Shown in pieces: positions 61,604 through 64,000 of a stretch of DNA of 64,000 bases. The notes beneath the pieces are model-generated. The model was not told the origin of the DNA, made no database searches, and saw only the letters and a list, made by a program, of their open reading frames with translations. How positions within the stretch are numbered: the stretch's first letter is position 1; the number at the start of each line of letters is the position of its first letter. A program made the translations under genes and the position numbers. Source of the DNA: Fictibacillus arsenicus (GTDB taxonomy: Bacteria > Bacillota > Bacilli > Bacillales > Fictibacillaceae); contig NZ_MQMF01000002.1 in assembly GCF_001999465.1 (NCBI RefSeq), positions 372,001-436,000 on the forward strand, read 5' to 3'.

Positions 61604-64000
61604 TTATTTTACTTTATCTAGCTTTACTTGAATCAGCACAGGGTCATGGTCACTCGCACGTCCGTGTTCTTCCATGAACTGTGAGTTGATATGAACAATA
61701 TCAACCTTTGTTTTCTTCGCCATGTTGTTCGTTACTAAAATATGATCAAGTACTTGTGCGTTACCTTGGTATGAGTATGTGTAGCGCTCATTAAACGGCA
61801 CTTTTTCAATCATATTAGTAAGCTCGTTTCCTTTTAATATTTCAAGTGAATCTGTAAATTCAAAATCGTTGAAGTCTCCAAGAAGAACTACTTTTGCATT
61901 CTTGTCCTCTTCTTTTACATCTTTAACAAAATCGTTTACGATTGCTGCGATTTCTTTACGCTGAACTTCACTTCCTAAAACAGGAGGCTGGTTCTTACCG
62001 AACAGCGGCTGGTCACCGCCTTTTGAGTTAAAGTGGTTTGCAACCACGATTACATCTTCACCGTTAAACTCAAATTGTGCAGCTACAGGTTTACGGCTGT
62101 CATCGAACGCAGGATTCATTGGATCGATACGTCCTGGGTTAAGTGTAAGTTTTCCGTTCTCGTAATCCACAGCCTCTGTAGCCGTCCCTTTTGTTCCCTC
62201 AGCTAGTGAAACACGTTCTGGATTATAGATGAATCCTACACGAATGTTACCCCCTGGCTGTCCGCCGTCTTGATTGTTTTCCGGAGCAATATCTGTGTAA
62301 ACATATTCTGGTCCGCCTTGAGCTGTAATTTCAGCTATTAAGCGGTCAGCACTTTCTTTTGCATCAGTAGTCCCATCATTTGTAGAACCATTACCATCTT
62401 GCATTTCTACAAGGCCTACGATATCAGGGGATTTTAAGTTATTTACAATAGAACCAGCAATTCTGCTAACTTTTTCATCTGAAGTTCCATTTTCATTCGC
62501 TGAAAAATTCTCAACGTTAAAGCTCGCAATAGTTAGTTCTTTATGTTTTTCATGGATACGAGTTGTTTCAGGTTCTGTGTTCCCTTCAACAAAAACAGGA
62601 AGATCCTCTGCATCGGTTAAAACTTTATAGTTGCTAAAACCATAGCTTACAACACCAGTAATAGCACCTTCAAAGTAATCACCTGATTTGGCAACAAAAC
62701 TTTCATCGCCCATGTCAACGAAAATACGTTCAGGATTGTAATCAAATTCAGTAATGTTCAATCCACCAGCAGAATTAAGTCTGCTGTATTCTCCACGATC
62801 TGGAAGAACAACAAGCTCGCCGTACTTTTGCGGCGCAATAACAGTCGGGTTGTTAATTTCTACAAGCATACCTTCTAGACTTTCATAAAAGTCGATTCCA
62901 TCTTCTTGAGGATCAAACTCTGCAAATTTATCGTTATCAATAACTTTTGTCGGCGGTTGCAGACCGAACATGCCGATAATTAAAGCACTTGGAAGTACAT
63001 GGTGTTCTTCTAAAATTGAGATACTTCCGAATTGAGCATTGATTTCAGTCATTGCTAAATCAGTTTTCAATTTATCTGAGTATCCTTCTAGCACCCATTC
63101 TTTAACTTGGCCATTTACAGAAACGACATTGCCTTCCGTTTGTCCATGATTGGGCTGATATATAAGGATTCCTTCAGAAGTATTAGAATTGTTATCTGGT
63201 TGTAGATCTTGCATGTAGAAGTTTCTGTCATCAACTACTTTTGTAACGATGCCTTCTACACCTTCAACTACTTTATTTGCCACTGGTGAATCGTGACCAG
63301 CACCTTGGATATCATGAATTCGAAGTCCTGAAAGTGCTACTTGATATTTAAATTCAGCAATGCTGCTGTTCTTAAGACCTTCTTTTACAGCAATCGCCTT
63401 AAGAGTTACATCTTCATTTATCGTGATTGGAGCAGTATAAAGCGTGCTATCCGCAGTTGGGTTTGAACCATCTACCGTGTAATAGATTGCTGCATCAGGT
63501 GTAGCAGAAGAAAGTGTTACTTGAGTTCCTTTAGAAACAACTTGTCCTTCTACAGATGCCTTAACTTCTTCTACTTGAGGTTCAGGAGGTGCTGCATCTA
63601 CAAAGCTAAAAGAAGTTGCACTCTTATGCCCTGGCATTGAGAAGTAAAGTTCTAAACTACCTGTAATTTGAATCTTCATACCTAAATTCTCAGGATTTGC
63701 TTTTAGATTTAGTTCTGTTCGAACATTTCCACTTGGAAGTTGAACAGGCAATATTTTTGCTGTATCTGTTTCATTTGGTGTGTCTGCTATCGCAATATTT
63801 GTATCTGTTGAAAATGGACCTTGATGCTGAATACTGTTTTTCGCTTTAACGATCCCAACAATATAACCTTCAACAGTCGCAGTACCATTGTTATTCGCAA
63901 TAGCCTCGCTTACGGAAATTACGTCAGCGGCTGATGCTTGCTGCATAGGTAATATTAAACTGATTACCATAGCAAAGATGATACTTATATTTGTGAGTTT
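61604..64000 (-). CDS. Secreted endonuclease/exonuclease/phosphatase-family nuclease (5' end outside window)
   Basis: Open to the right edge: 10 more codons (KLTNISIIFA) precede the first in-window ATG at 63970 and belong to the signal peptide, which ends near QASAAD; the true start is beyond 64000. An N-terminal OB-like DUF6359 region (ISVSEAIANNNGTATVEGYI), a chitobiase-type beta-sandwich (ATPDAAIYYTVDGSNPT), a YhcR-like central region, and a C-terminal EEP domain with IVGLVEMQD (Glu), NHFNSKGGD, LGDFNDFE and ASDHDPVLI. Extracellular DNA/RNA degradation, like B. subtilis YhcR or NucH/ExeM types. No LPXTG anchor at the C-terminus. Confidence 0.9.
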   Translation of the reverse strand, partial: KLTNISIIFAMVISLILPMQQASAADVISVSEAIANNNGTATVEGYIVGIVKAKNSIQHQGPFSTDTNIAIADTPNETDTAKILPVQLPSGNVRTELNLKANPENLGMKIQITGSLELYFSMPGHKSATSFSFVDAAPPEPQVEEVKASVEGQVVSKGTQVTLSSATPDAAIYYTVDGSNPTADSTLYTAPITINEDVTLKAIAVKEGLKNSSIAEFKYQVALSGLRIHDIQGAGHDSPVANKVVEGVEGIVTKVVDDRNFYMQDLQPDNNSNTSEGILIYQPNHGQTEGNVVSVNGQVKEWVLEGYSDKLKTDLAMTEINAQFGSISILEEHHVLPSALIIGMFGLQPPTKVIDNDKFAEFDPQEDGIDFYESLEGMLVEINNPTVIAPQKYGELVVLPDRGEYSRLNSAGGLNITEFDYNPERIFVDMGDESFVAKSGDYFEGAITGVVSYGFSNYKVLTDAEDLPVFVEGNTEPETTRIHEKHKELTIASFNVENFSANENGTSDEKVSRIAGSIVNNLKSPDIVGLVEMQDGNGSTNDGTTDAKESADRLIAEITAQGGPEYVYTDIAPENNQDGGQPGGNIRVGFIYNPERVSLAEGTKGTATEAVDYENGKLTLNPGRIDPMNPAFDDSRKPVAAQFEFNGEDVIVVANHFNSKGGDQPLFGKNQPPVLGSEVQRKEIAAIVNDFVKDVKEEDKNAKVVLLGDFNDFEFTDSLEILKGNELTNMIEKVPFNERYTYSYQGNAQVLDHILVTNNMAKKTKVDIVHINSQFMEEHGRASDHDPVLIQVKLDKVK

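Overview
The window is low-GC, endospore-forming Bacillaceae DNA; its style is close to Fictibacillus or Bacillus (inference). The evidence is an alpha/beta-type small acid-soluble spore protein behind a sigma-G-like promoter, a YjcZ-type peptide, Fur- and Zur-type operators, many TTG/GTG starts behind strong AGGAGG sites, and rho-independent terminators after most genes. Both edges cut a gene: an S8 protease on the left and a secreted nuclease on the right.

Layout. 1-9.5 kb: S8 protease, GAF histidine kinase/LuxR regulator pair, MgtE, DoxX protein with a candidate redox-type operator, methionine aminopeptidase, TVP38-type membrane protein, FMN split-barrel protein, isoaspartyl dipeptidase. 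9.7-16.2 kb: one operon for 4-hydroxyphenylacetate meta-cleavage (gntR, DapA-type aldolase, hpaG, hpaE, hpaB, hpaD) with a palindromic operator. 16.3-25.8 kb: ComFB, cold shock protein, a MEDS-domain gene with a 47-codon partner, a frameshifted lipoprotein, a chemoreceptor, Nudix, small peptides, a membrane gluzincin peptidase, a Toprim protein, glyoxalase and MFS genes. 26.4-32.3 kb: a DsbA-type selenoprotein, deoxynucleoside kinase, CorA and MFS. 32.6-37.4 kb: a Fur-controlled siderophore uptake locus with a FhuF-like reductase. 37.5-49 kb: CuA-type lipoprotein, two further selenoprotein genes, thermonuclease, DedA, a CrcB pair, CBS protein, Zur-controlled ZnuA, a heterodimeric ABC exporter, CopC protein. 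49-64 kb: PBP2-type transpeptidase, EAL phosphodiesterase, an ABC-2 operon, patatin, an SH3b amidase, HAD, EamA, SASP and the nuclease.

Main discovery. Three genes contain an in-frame UGA exactly where their family carries a redox or ligand cysteine: a DsbA-family protein (UPYC), a lipoprotein thioredoxin-fold protein (UGLC) and a HesB/IscA-like protein (GMGUGG). Each UGA is followed at 20-25 nt by a GC-rich hairpin whose short apical loop has G in its first two positions, the form of a bacterial SECIS element. UGA is also an ordinary stop here, so this reads as selenocysteine decoding and not code reassignment. A standard gene caller would report these genes as truncated or miss them.

Other structure. 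A MITE-like hairpin repeat family (ten copies plus two remnants, always between genes; two copies carry internal expansions) and two intergenic arrays with an exact 21-bp period but unrelated core motifs.
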